Source: Promethearchaeota archaeon (GTDB lineage: Archaea; Asgardarchaeota; Lokiarchaeia; Sigynarchaeales; MK-D1). Taken from it: a DNA stretch of 6,982 nucleotides. Both the position numbers and the translations under genes were made by a program. The notes beneath the pieces are model-generated. The model ran no database searches. It saw only the letters and a list, made by a program, of their open reading frames with translations, and was not told the origin of the DNA. This document shows positions 1 to 5,787 of this stretch, one piece after another; positions within the stretch are counted from its first letter, which is position 1; every line of letters starts with the position of its first letter. Location: contig JAEOUK010000122.1 in NCBI GenBank assembly GCA_016839385.1, positions 1 to 6,982 on the forward strand, in the 5' to 3' direction.

Positions 1-809
1 ACACTAAAGATAAAGCATTATGTGTAAGTTTTACTCGTCTGAAGAAAAACCGTCCTGTTACTTCTTATCCATGTAAGACTAAAATCTCGAGAGAAGGCTC
101 TCATCCTAAAAATGACGGAGCGTTTTTATTGGACTTGCAAACTGGAGAATCGGAGTTGATTATTTCTTTGGATGAAATTTGGAACTTGAATCCTATGACC
201 CGGGATAGGAAATTACCTTTAAAAGCAAAACTGTTTGGGACTGAGTTATGGTTTAATCATTTAGAATTCTCACCAAATGATAAGCGCTTTTTCTTCCTTG
301 CTCGATTTACTAATTGGTTCAGATCCCTTGTATCGTCAATGTGGACGATTGGAGTGGATGGATCGGATCCCTTTCTAGTTGTAGATTTCACACAAGAAGG
401 TCATTATTCGAAATTGTCCCATTTTGGATGGAGAGATAATGAGACTCTTATTGTAACAATGAAATTTCTTGAGAATACCCAAAAGTCGCATGTTCTTATC
501 AAGGATAAAGATGGAAATACCGAAGTCATAGCTCCAAATATGCTTATAAGAGATGGTCATCCAGTTTTCAGCCCAAACAAGCGATATTTAGCAACAGATA
601 CTTACCTTGTTAAAGGAAAAAGGTACCTATATCTTTTGGATTTGAAAGATGAAAAAATGCATACAGTTGCTTCTTTTCGTAACCCACTCCGATTATATGG
701 TAAACTTCGATGTGATCCTCATCCAAGATGGAGTCCCGATGGATCTCTACTTAGTTTCGACGGATTAGGAGAAAATGGAAGACAAGTTTATGTTATTAAC
801 GTTAAATAA
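1..809 (+). CDS. Beta-propeller protein, oligogalacturonate lyase (PL22)/TolB-like, 5' end outside window
   Basis: The reading frame is open from the window edge (first whole codon at base 3) to TAA at 807-809, giving 268 visible residues; the start codon lies upstream. A TTG at 129 is in frame, but the protein-like sequence continues before it, so it is not taken as the start. Repeated propeller-blade motifs are visible: FNHLEFSP (252-275), DGHPVFSP (552-575) and DPHPRWSPDG (714-743), each ending in the S-P-[ND] turn of TolB/WD40-like blades. The histidines in the FNH, DGH and DPHPRW motifs recall oligogalacturonate lyase (PL22), where histidines bind a metal in the propeller centre. From memory, PL22 has HPHP where this protein has DPHP, so one ligand may be Asp. 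It could instead be a non-catalytic propeller. No signal peptide can be judged without the N-terminus. A VOC gene follows after 15 bases on the same strand, probably in one transcript. Confidence 0.65.
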   Translation, partial: TKDKALCVSFTRLKKNRPVTSYPCKTKISREGSHPKNDGAFLLDLQTGESELIISLDEIWNLNPMTRDRKLPLKAKLFGTELWFNHLEFSPNDKRFFFLARFTNWFRSLVSSMWTIGVDGSDPFLVVDFTQEGHYSKLSHFGWRDNETLIVTMKFLENTQKSHVLIKDKDGNTEVIAPNMLIRDGHPVFSPNKRYLATDTYLVKGKRYLYLLDLKDEKMHTVASFRNPLRLYGKLRCDPHPRWSPDGSLLSFDGLGENGRQVYVINVK

Positions 810-812
810 CCC

Positions 813-816
813 AGGT
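813..816 (+). promoter_or_regulatory. Weak Shine-Dalgarno-like site AGGT before the VOC gene
   Basis: AGGT lies eight bases before the ATG at 825, in the 15-base gap after the propeller stop codon. It could pair with the CCUCC-type end of 16S rRNA. No convincing TATA box sits 26-29 bases before this ATG, unlike the other starts in the window, so translation from a shared upstream mRNA fits best. Confidence 0.4.
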
Positions 817-824
817 ATTGAATT

Positions 825-1217
825 ATGTTCAAATTAATTGATTGTATTCGAATTCGAGTACCTACACTCGAAAAAGGTGTTGATTTTTATGTTCAGAAAC
901 TAGGACATGAAATAATTTGGAGAACTCCTACTGCAATAGGATTAAAATTACCAAAATCCAAATCCGAAGTTGTGGTCCATATAGAACCAGAGGAAGGATT
1001 GGAAGTGGATTTTAAAGTAGAAGATGTTACTGCAGCTTGTGCGGAATACAGCAAATCAGGTGGAAAAATCGTTGTCAAACCTTTTGATATTCCGATTGGT
1101 AAATGTTGCGTAGTAGAAGATCCTTTCGGAAATTCCTATATACTACTGGATTCATCCAAAGGGACTTATGAGACAGATGCATCAAAAAAGGTAATCGGTT
1201 TAAATAAAAATAAATAA
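825..1217 (+). CDS. VOC superfamily (glyoxalase/bleomycin-resistance fold) protein
   Basis: A 130-residue protein of the usual length for a single VOC chain with two beta-alpha-beta-beta-beta modules. Module one starts with CIRIRVPTLEKGVDFYVQKLG (the typical beta strand, then a helix ending in K-L-G) and runs to VVVHIEP, with His52. Module two has VDFKVEDVTAACAEYSKSGG followed by VEDPFGNSYILLD, the standard D-P-F-G-N turn and last strand. Candidate metal or active-site positions are Asp6, His52 and Asp109; Asp109 sits where many members have Glu, so metal binding is uncertain. After the fold, SSKGTY and a lysine-rich tail (to residue 130) follow. Family members include glyoxalase I, ring-cleaving dioxygenases, epimerases and resistance proteins; the sequence does not decide among them. 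It is the downstream partner of the propeller gene and converges on the lyase-like gene, with 7 bases between stop codons. Confidence 0.85.
   Translation: MFKLIDCIRIRVPTLEKGVDFYVQKLGHEIIWRTPTAIGLKLPKSKSEVVVHIEPEEGLEVDFKVEDVTAACAEYSKSGGKIVVKPFDIPIGKCCVVEDPFGNSYILLDSSKGTYETDASKKVIGLNKNK
1201..1217 (-). terminator. T-rich terminator candidate for the lyase-like gene
   Basis: Just past the minus-strand stop codon (1225-1227), the minus strand reads as a T-rich tract (TATTTATTTTTATTTA), with T5 at 1210-1206, inside the 3' end of the convergent VOC gene. Archaeal RNA polymerase can terminate at such U-rich stretches without a hairpin. No comparable T-run was noticed immediately downstream of the VOC gene on the plus strand. 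Confidence 0.35.
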
Positions 1218-1224
1218 TCTCGAC

Positions 1225-3732
1225 TTATGGTTCGTATAATCGAGTATTATTCTCAAAATTCAAAGTTAATCTTTCGCCGTTGAATTCAAATATTGTTTCA
1301 GTGGAGTTGAAATCAGCTGTCACAACATACTCATTTTCGAATCGTTCATAATCCATATCTATCACAGCTCCATCTACCACAAAATCTCCTTCCCACCCAA
1401 CTGTAGCAAGTCCTTGAGAGGGAGAATTATATGAAACAGTGAAACCCATTCCCCGAGTTTTTATGTCGATATCAGAATTTCGGATCTGGTTAATAAAGTC
1501 TTCAAATGAAGTATATTCGTTCTCACTGCCAAGTTCTACTATCCAGACATTGGATTTTCCAAGAGCAACTAGTTCATAATCGTTCGCCCAGAAAGTAGGG
1601 TTTTTAGAGAATAATGCCACATATCCACCATTCTCTCGTCCGAATGTCCACCGACCTTTTTGCACCACTTCTTCAAAAGCCCACTTAGGAAAATAAGCAT
1701 GGTTCCTTGGACGATTTCCTGTAAACATGTTTAATCCAGAATCTGCTAAGCTCGCCAATAATTTTCCATCTAGTATCTCGTGTTTGTGATCGTATTGTAT
1801 AATACCCAAGTTTTCATGAAATACTGCACGAGGCATCCATCCCCCAATAAACGGTCCACCTTTCCAATTCACCCCTCCAGGCGCATTTGCAAAAACATAT
1901 GCATCATTGGATAAAGAAGCTTGCCAGATAAACTCCTGTACACTGTTCCTACCTGGTTTATAATCTTGTAATCCTGATAATTGGTAGTACGATGTTCGAT
2001 AGGTGTACATATTTGCTGCTTGTTGCGCAATTCCCATAGTATATTCTTTCATCATTTCGGAATATTCTGAAAGCGATTTGCCTCTGAGGTTAGATAAAAA
2101 TCGAGTTGCTTCTATCACACCTGGACCAAAGATAATTGCTTGGTCGATATCGTTATTTTCAATGAAATTGTAACTTGTTTCAATGATTTCAGGAATCAGA
2201 AATCCAGTAGCACCCCACCAATACATTAGATCTTCTTCATTGTATTCAACTCCATACAAAGAACCTTCATCGGTATTTAATCCATTTCTCTCTTTAGATT
2301 CAATGGAGTCTTTTGCGTCATTCGCAATTTTTTCCAATATCGGAGATGGTGTATAATGACTTGTAAGAATGAATGCTTCTGTAGTTCCTGTATGCCAGTC
2401 AATACCTCCTATTCCAAGCCACATCCACACAGCATCGGAAACACTATCCCTACCTTGCATACTTCCCCAAACTTCTGCAACTCTTGCTCCACCATACATC
2501 CTACTTTGAGCAACAGCGTAGATCTCTTTAAAGTAATTACTTGCGAAATCGAAATTCAACAGATCTAAAAGCATTTCAGCTTTTAAGCTTAAATTTGCAT
2601 TCTCTGCAAAGTCCACCAAATTCATTAGTGGTTTAAAATCCACATTGATGTAAGTGTTACTATGATACTCACTGAACCCGAATCTAGCACGCCAGTCTAT
2701 CCATTTATTGATCATGTGTTCCCCGTGAGCCATATGTTCTTCTCCAGTCATTAACGTGCGAGTGAAAGTGAAGTTTCGAAACATTTGCCCCGCTAATAAT
2801 TCTGCAACATGATATCCGATTTGGTGATTTTCCGTAGTGTAGATCCCTGTACTTTCTCCTAACTGATCTACCCAAAATCTTGCATTTAATACCGCCGTTT
2901 CAATGAACTCTCTTGTTTCATTTGAGAGGACATTTGTGATGTTGTTAAGATATAGTACACGAACAGCCTTTTGTAATTCAAAATCACCACCATCAGTGCC
3001 GGAAATCTTTCCAAAATTAATCCCTCCTAAAACACTTGATTCAACTACTGGATCTCCTCGAAGTAGATTAATCAATTGAGATTCGAATCCGTTTGGATTA
3101 TACGTGAGAGTACGATTCTCAATCATAGTTTTTCGTTCTGTAAAGTTCATACTCGAATTATATGTTAAATCCCAAGTCATAGGAGTTTCTGGAACAACTG
3201 AGCCATTTATATAGGGGATAGCGGGAATGAATATTGGAAGAATAAGGATAATTCCCAATAATTGAGTCCAAATTGGAATTTTCTTAACTAATATCCTTAA
3301 TTCCCTTGTTCTTTTTTCTTTTTTCTTCATTATATTGAACAATTGCCGAATTGCATTAGGTGGGAGACGTAATATTAGATAAATCAAAAAAAACCACATG
3401 AAAAATGGAAATAAAGAAGCAAACCAGATGGAATTCATGATGGTTAATCCAATTACTGTACCGATTGCTATCCATTTAGGAACTTCACCCCAATCCCACC
3501 AAAAAAAGGTTAATATAACAGCAAAAATCAATAAGTGAGGAGTAAGCCAAGCCATGAACGGCCCAAACCCAGTTGGTATAAAGGCTTCATATCTGAATAA
3601 TCGTAAAAACTGGATTCCTGTCTCAAAATCAACTATGTGAGAAAATGCAATAAAATAAAAAACTTGGAAAGCAGCAAGTAAAAGTGCAAAAAATTTTCCA
3701 GCGATAAATACTTTGATAATTCTCTGTCGCAT
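1225..3732 (-). CDS. Membrane-anchored (alpha/alpha)6-toroid polysaccharide lyase-like protein
   Basis: An 835-residue protein. The first 175 residues carry about five membrane helices (roughly 8-30, 63-79, 87-104, 105-122, 153-175) and a strongly basic loop at 136-151 (KKKEKRTRELRILVKK). With that loop and the basic N-terminus inside, an odd number of helices puts the remaining 660 residues outside the cell. This outer part starts with a helical region having ENH (301-303), a Y-H-V-A-E-L-L-A-G-Q helix (307-316) and GFSEYHSNTY (352-361), a pattern I associate with (alpha/alpha)6-toroid lyase-like enzymes. Later motifs include IDWHTGTTEA (444-453), FHENLGIIQYDHKHE (638-652) and GNRPRNHAYFP (672-682). 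From about residue 690 the sequence is beta-rich, consistent with the C-terminal beta-sandwich of such lyases. Ten N-X-S/T sequons all lie after residue 175. ATG at 3732 is preferred because a TATA box is centred 29 bases upstream. Substrate and catalysis are inferred from resemblance only; it could be a non-enzymatic surface protein. Confidence 0.6.
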   Translation of the reverse strand: MRQRIIKVFIAGKFFALLLAAFQVFYFIAFSHIVDFETGIQFLRLFRYEAFIPTGFGPFMAWLTPHLLIFAVILTFFWWDWGEVPKWIAIGTVIGLTIMNSIWFASLFPFFMWFFLIYLILRLPPNAIRQLFNIMKKKEKRTRELRILVKKIPIWTQLLGIILILPIFIPAIPYINGSVVPETPMTWDLTYNSSMNFTERKTMIENRTLTYNPNGFESQLINLLRGDPVVESSVLGGINFGKISGTDGGDFELQKAVRVLYLNNITNVLSNETREFIETAVLNARFWVDQLGESTGIYTTENHQIGYHVAELLAGQMFRNFTFTRTLMTGEEHMAHGEHMINKWIDWRARFGFSEYHSNTYINVDFKPLMNLVDFAENANLSLKAEMLLDLLNFDFASNYFKEIYAVAQSRMYGGARVAEVWGSMQGRDSVSDAVWMWLGIGGIDWHTGTTEAFILTSHYTPSPILEKIANDAKDSIESKERNGLNTDEGSLYGVEYNEEDLMYWWGATGFLIPEIIETSYNFIENNDIDQAIIFGPGVIEATRFLSNLRGKSLSEYSEMMKEYTMGIAQQAANMYTYRTSYYQLSGLQDYKPGRNSVQEFIWQASLSNDAYVFANAPGGVNWKGGPFIGGWMPRAVFHENLGIIQYDHKHEILDGKLLASLADSGLNMFTGNRPRNHAYFPKWAFEEVVQKGRWTFGRENGGYVALFSKNPTFWANDYELVALGKSNVWIVELGSENEYTSFEDFINQIRNSDIDIKTRGMGFTVSYNSPSQGLATVGWEGDFVVDGAVIDMDYERFENEYVVTADFNSTETIFEFNGERLTLNFENNTRLYEP

Positions 3733-3768
3733 ACTGAACGATTATTAAATCGAAAGATATAATAAAAA
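3733..3768 (-). promoter_or_regulatory. Leaderless TATA promoter of the lyase-like gene
   Basis: On the minus strand, TTTTTATTATATC (3768-3756) is centred about 29 bases before the ATG at 3732, with no Shine-Dalgarno motif between. Transcription would start at or next to the ATG. A small inverted repeat, CGATT-N4-AATCG (3739-3752), lies between the TATA box and the start, where a repressor would block initiation. Confidence 0.6.
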
Positions 3769-3959
3769 GTCTCAGCGTAGTAATAATTCGTAAAGTTAAC
3801 CTTTGTATTGTGGAAGAATACGGTCATCCATCATTTTCCAAACGGAAATTTGCTTAATGAATTACATCTGGAAGATCACATGTAAATTTCAGCACTTAAT
3901 CTGCTCCTGCTACTTAAAAATGGTTACACTCCTCTTTTATTTTCTATACAAGTACAATG

Positions 3960-3976
3960 TTGTCAATAGTTGACAA
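3960..3976. promoter_or_regulatory. Palindromic operator-like site TTGTCAA-TAG-TTGACAA
   Basis: Two perfect 7-bp inverted arms surround a 3-base spacer, giving a 17-bp dyad typical in size of sites bound by dimeric winged-helix or helix-turn-helix regulators. It lies about 230 bases upstream of the lyase-like gene and 335 bases upstream of the four-helix membrane protein, so its target is unclear. No regulator gene is visible in the window. Confidence 0.35.
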
Positions 3977-4206
3977 TTCAGCAAATAAAATTCCTAATTC
4001 CTTACCGCTAAACACCATTCTTATTATTTACTTTCTTAAACATGTCGAAACAACTAGAATTTCTTGACTTATTTCAACTTTATCAATTTTTCAATATAGT
4101 TTTTCTATTTAATTCCCCTAAAGGATCGAATAGTCCCATCAGTTAGAATATTAATTCCAAGTGACTGAAATGTTTTTTTATTGCTTGAATTGATCTAATA
4201 TACCTA

Positions 4207-4242
4207 TAATCGATTATTATTCACACCTAATCAATTACTATT
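4207..4242. repeat. Two 15-base imperfect direct repeats with 21-base period
   Basis: TAATCGATTATTATT (4207-4221) and TAATCAATTACTATT (4228-4242) match at 13 of 15 positions and are each preceded by CCTA-type bases. Their 21-base offset is two turns of the DNA helix, so proteins bound to them would face the same side. They sit 38-73 bases before the TATA box of the downstream gene, where archaeal activators often bind. The first copy overlaps a perfect 12-bp palindrome, ATAATCGATTAT (4206-4217). Confidence 0.4.
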
Positions 4243-4273
4243 GCTTTTATAGCGATGTTTTTGATGAATAAGT

Positions 4274-4288
4274 GAAAGGTATATATTT
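4274..4288 (+). promoter_or_regulatory. BRE/TATA leaderless promoter of the four-helix membrane protein
   Basis: GAAAGG (4274-4279) followed by TATATATTT (4280-4288) is the clearest BRE-plus-TATA element in the window. Its centre is 27 bases before the ATG at 4311, with no Shine-Dalgarno motif between. It therefore fixes the start at 4311 and excludes the in-frame GTG at 4272, which lies upstream of the TATA box. Confidence 0.7.
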
Positions 4289-4310
4289 CCATTTATCAAA
4301 TAATTGTGCT

Positions 4311-4799
4311 ATGACTGAACAACAAAAATCAACTGATCAAATGGTTAACGAGAAAGTATTTCCTGCAATAATCATAGGATTATCAGTTGTGGCTTTTATA
4401 TTATTTTTTGTTACAGATTTTGGAGGTTGGTATATATATGGTCCGGAAATATATCGTTACGTTTGGATGTTTTCTGAAATGATTTGGTGGTCTTTCATAT
4501 GGATGCTTCCACTCGCAGGATCGTTTGCTACAGTAGGATTTTTTGCATTAATGGCCTTATTAAAACCTGATTCTAAATATGGATCGAAATTTAACCTTAT
4601 GTTCCTTCTTTCTGCTGGAGCTACAATAATTACGATATTAGCTGCACTTATCTTCATTCTAACAGTCTTAGATGTAACAAATTGGTGGTTAGATGCAGCT
4701 TTCTGGGCTGGTTTGATTGGTGGTGGTTTAAATGCTCTATTCTGTTACTTAATTTTAAAGAGTCGAGGAGAAAAAATCAAATTTAGTCTAAAATCGTAA
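4311..4799 (+). CDS. Four-helix integral membrane protein of unknown function
   Basis: A 162-residue protein with four hydrophobic segments at about 15-34, 62-83, 96-119 and 128-149, and short charged ends (N-terminal TEQQKSTDQMVNEK, C-terminal KSRGEKIKFSLKS). The positive C-terminal tail suggests both ends are cytoplasmic. The two outer loops would then be residues 35-60 (rich in W, Y and G, with DFGGWYIYGPE) and 120-127 (with NWW). Eight tryptophans in 162 residues, clustered at loop borders, suit membrane-interface anchoring. No catalytic or transport motif is visible. The layout resembles small tetraspan families only in general shape, which is not enough to assign one. The start at ATG 4311 is chosen from the TATA box at 4280-4288; an in-frame GTG at 4272 would add 13 residues encoded across that box. 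It stands alone on its strand and converges on the reductase gene 15 bases away. Confidence 0.85.
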   Translation: MTEQQKSTDQMVNEKVFPAIIIGLSVVAFILFFVTDFGGWYIYGPEIYRYVWMFSEMIWWSFIWMLPLAGSFATVGFFALMALLKPDSKYGSKFNLMFLLSAGATIITILAALIFILTVLDVTNWWLDAAFWAGLIGGGLNALFCYLILKSRGEKIKFSLKS

Positions 4800-4804
4800 A
4801 AAAA
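4798..4804 (-). terminator. T7 terminator tract after the reductase gene
   Basis: On the minus strand a run of seven T lies 10 bases past the reductase stop codon (4815-4817), overlapping the stop of the convergent membrane-protein gene. Oligo-U tracts of this kind are enough for archaeal termination. Confidence 0.5.
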
Positions 4805-4814
4805 TCATTGAAAT

Positions 4815-5735
4815 TCAACGGGGCATAATTGTTGCCCCTTTCGCGTCTTCTTTTAACAGAAATCTCAGCAATTTCACATGATCCCGAACATGTACATATA
4901 TTCCTTTACTGTATTGTTTAAGAGCAGCACCCATCTCTTCCCAATCTTCTAGTGAACCTGCATAATTCTCCCGGAAAAATCTAAGAGCCATGCGCATGAG
5001 AACTAAATTAACGATTGATCCAGTTACTCGCTTAGATTCATCTGATGCAAAAAACGTGTAAAATGGCACAATATCTTCAGGTTCTGCTACGTCGAAATGT
5101 TTCCCGAGATTCTCAATTGCATCCTTGCTAGCTACATCAACAATATCTGTACGAGTCCAACCAGGCATTAAAACATTTACTTTAATTCGTTTAGGCAATT
5201 CTTCCGATATAGAAAATGAAAATAAGTTAATTCCTGCCTTAGAGGCAGCGTAAAGGGCATTATTATTAATCATTTTTAGTGTCCAAACTAAAGATGATCC
5301 ACTACTGGTGGATATTATCGATCCCTTCTTCTGTTCTTTGAAATATGGTAAAGCGATATGTATTCCATATATCGTACCTTTTAGATTTATGTCGAGGATA
5401 TTGTCAATTTCATCAACTGATTCGGGAACAAAATTACGACTAGCAATTCCTGCATTATTTACTAGTACATCAATTCCACCCATTGATTCAATGAGTTCTT
5501 CCATTGCATTCTTCAATTGTTCGAATTTACTTACATCAGCAATTCGATAAAATGCAGTACCTCCTTTTTTATGGATTAAATCCACGTTTTCTTTTAATAA
5601 ATTCTCATTACGGCTAACTAGTCCGACTTTAGCTCCTAATTCAGCGAATCGCATTGCGATCGCTTTCCCAATCCCCTTGGAAGCTCCGTTAATAATAACT
5701 CGCTTACTATCAAGAAGTTTCAAATTTTCAACCAT
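4815..5735 (-). CDS. Short-chain dehydrogenase/reductase (classical SDR) with C-terminal extension
   Basis: A 306-residue NAD(P)-dependent oxidoreductase with a Rossmann fold. Visible motifs are the cofactor loop GASKGIG (17-23), Arg42 after strand two (suggesting NADP preference), D67-V68, NNAG (93-96), Asn117, Ser145 by alignment, Y162-A-A-S-K166 and P191-G192. The full catalytic Asn-Ser-Tyr-Lys set is therefore present. The Ser-to-Tyr spacing is 17, about four more than in FabG-type enzymes, pointing to an enlarged substrate loop. The usual fold ends near VTGSIVNLVL (237-246), but about 60 residues follow, including an aromatic/basic helix (LRFFRENY) and HVKLLRFLLKE. The overall pattern recalls 3-ketosphinganine reductase-like and other lipid-acting SDRs, but the substrate is not determined. 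The start at ATG 5735 is supported by a TATA-like box about 27 bases upstream. It is divergent from the methyltransferase gene, 52 bases away, and convergent with the membrane-protein gene. Confidence 0.9.
   Translation of the reverse strand: MVENLKLLDSKRVIINGASKGIGKAIAMRFAELGAKVGLVSRNENLLKENVDLIHKKGGTAFYRIADVSKFEQLKNAMEELIESMGGIDVLVNNAGIASRNFVPESVDEIDNILDINLKGTIYGIHIALPYFKEQKKGSIISTSSGSSLVWTLKMINNNALYAASKAGINLFSFSISEELPKRIKVNVLMPGWTRTDIVDVASKDAIENLGKHFDVAEPEDIVPFYTFFASDESKRVTGSIVNLVLMRMALRFFRENYAGSLEDWEEMGAALKQYSKGIYVHVRDHVKLLRFLLKEDAKGATIMPR
4820..4838. repeat. Inverted repeat GGGGCA/TGCCCC at the convergent junction
   Basis: GGGGCA (4820-4825) and TGCCCC (4833-4838) form a perfect 6-bp stem with a 7-base loop, G+C-rich in an A+T-rich region. 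It overlaps the last codons of the reductase gene and lies 21 bases beyond the membrane-protein stop codon. On the plus strand a pyrimidine-rich tract (GTCTTCTTTT, 4845-4854) follows, so it may help end the membrane-protein transcript; it may also be a coincidence of coding sequence. Confidence 0.35.
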
Positions 5736-5787
5736 ATTCCAAATTTGCTAATATTCTATTTTTATATTTTGGAATCAATCTGAAACT
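5736..5787. promoter_or_regulatory. Shared divergent promoter of the reductase and methyltransferase genes
   Basis: The two ATG codons are 52 bases apart. The only TATA-like sequence, the A+T block CTATTTTTATATTTT (5756-5770), surrounds the midpoint at 5761/5762, so it lies about 26-28 bases before both starts at once. Each gene would have a leaderless transcript from the same or overlapping TATA boxes read in opposite directions. An 8-bp inverted repeat, ATTCCAAA (5736-5743) and TTTGGAAT (5768-5775), flanks it; the left arm touches the reductase start and the right arm lies between the TATA region and the methyltransferase start. No Shine-Dalgarno motif is visible for either gene. Confidence 0.6.

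Larger units (their letters stand above)
3769..4274. other. Gene-free A+T-rich intergenic region
   Basis: About 500 bases lie between two divergent promoters. I see no tRNA-like or other structured RNA and no convincing gene. The longest plausible plus-strand ORF (3957-4067, 36 codons) has no well-placed promoter or ribosome-binding site and a composition unlike a protein. The visible structure consists of a perfect palindrome with a short spacer at 3960-3976 and a 21-base-period repeat at 4207-4242. The length is unusual next to the otherwise tight gene packing, so an unseen small RNA or regulatory array is possible. Confidence 0.5.

Noticed and set aside
129..809. TTG at 129 as the start of the propeller gene
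   Set aside because: The frame is open back to the window edge, and the upstream residues read as normal protein flowing into the LLDLQTGE blade; the gene is simply cut by the window.
1235..1252. 18-base near-copy (17 of 18) of the 4205-4222 promoter repeat at the 3' end of the lyase-like gene
   Set aside because: It lies in coding sequence for the last residues, and such a match between A+T-rich segments is not improbable over 7 kb; no mechanism is evident.
3633..3827. 64-codon minus-strand ORF over the lyase-like gene start
   Set aside because: It overlaps the promoter and first codons of the lyase-like gene in another frame, with low-complexity F/Y/L content and no promoter of its own.
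3957..4067. 36-codon plus-strand ORF in the long gap
   Set aside because: No TATA box at the right distance and no Shine-Dalgarno motif; its beginning coincides with the palindrome at 3960-3976.
3733..4310. tRNA, other structured RNA or CRISPR array in the long gap
   Set aside because: No G+C-rich cloverleaf-like stems and no regularly spaced repeats beyond the single 15-base pair were found.
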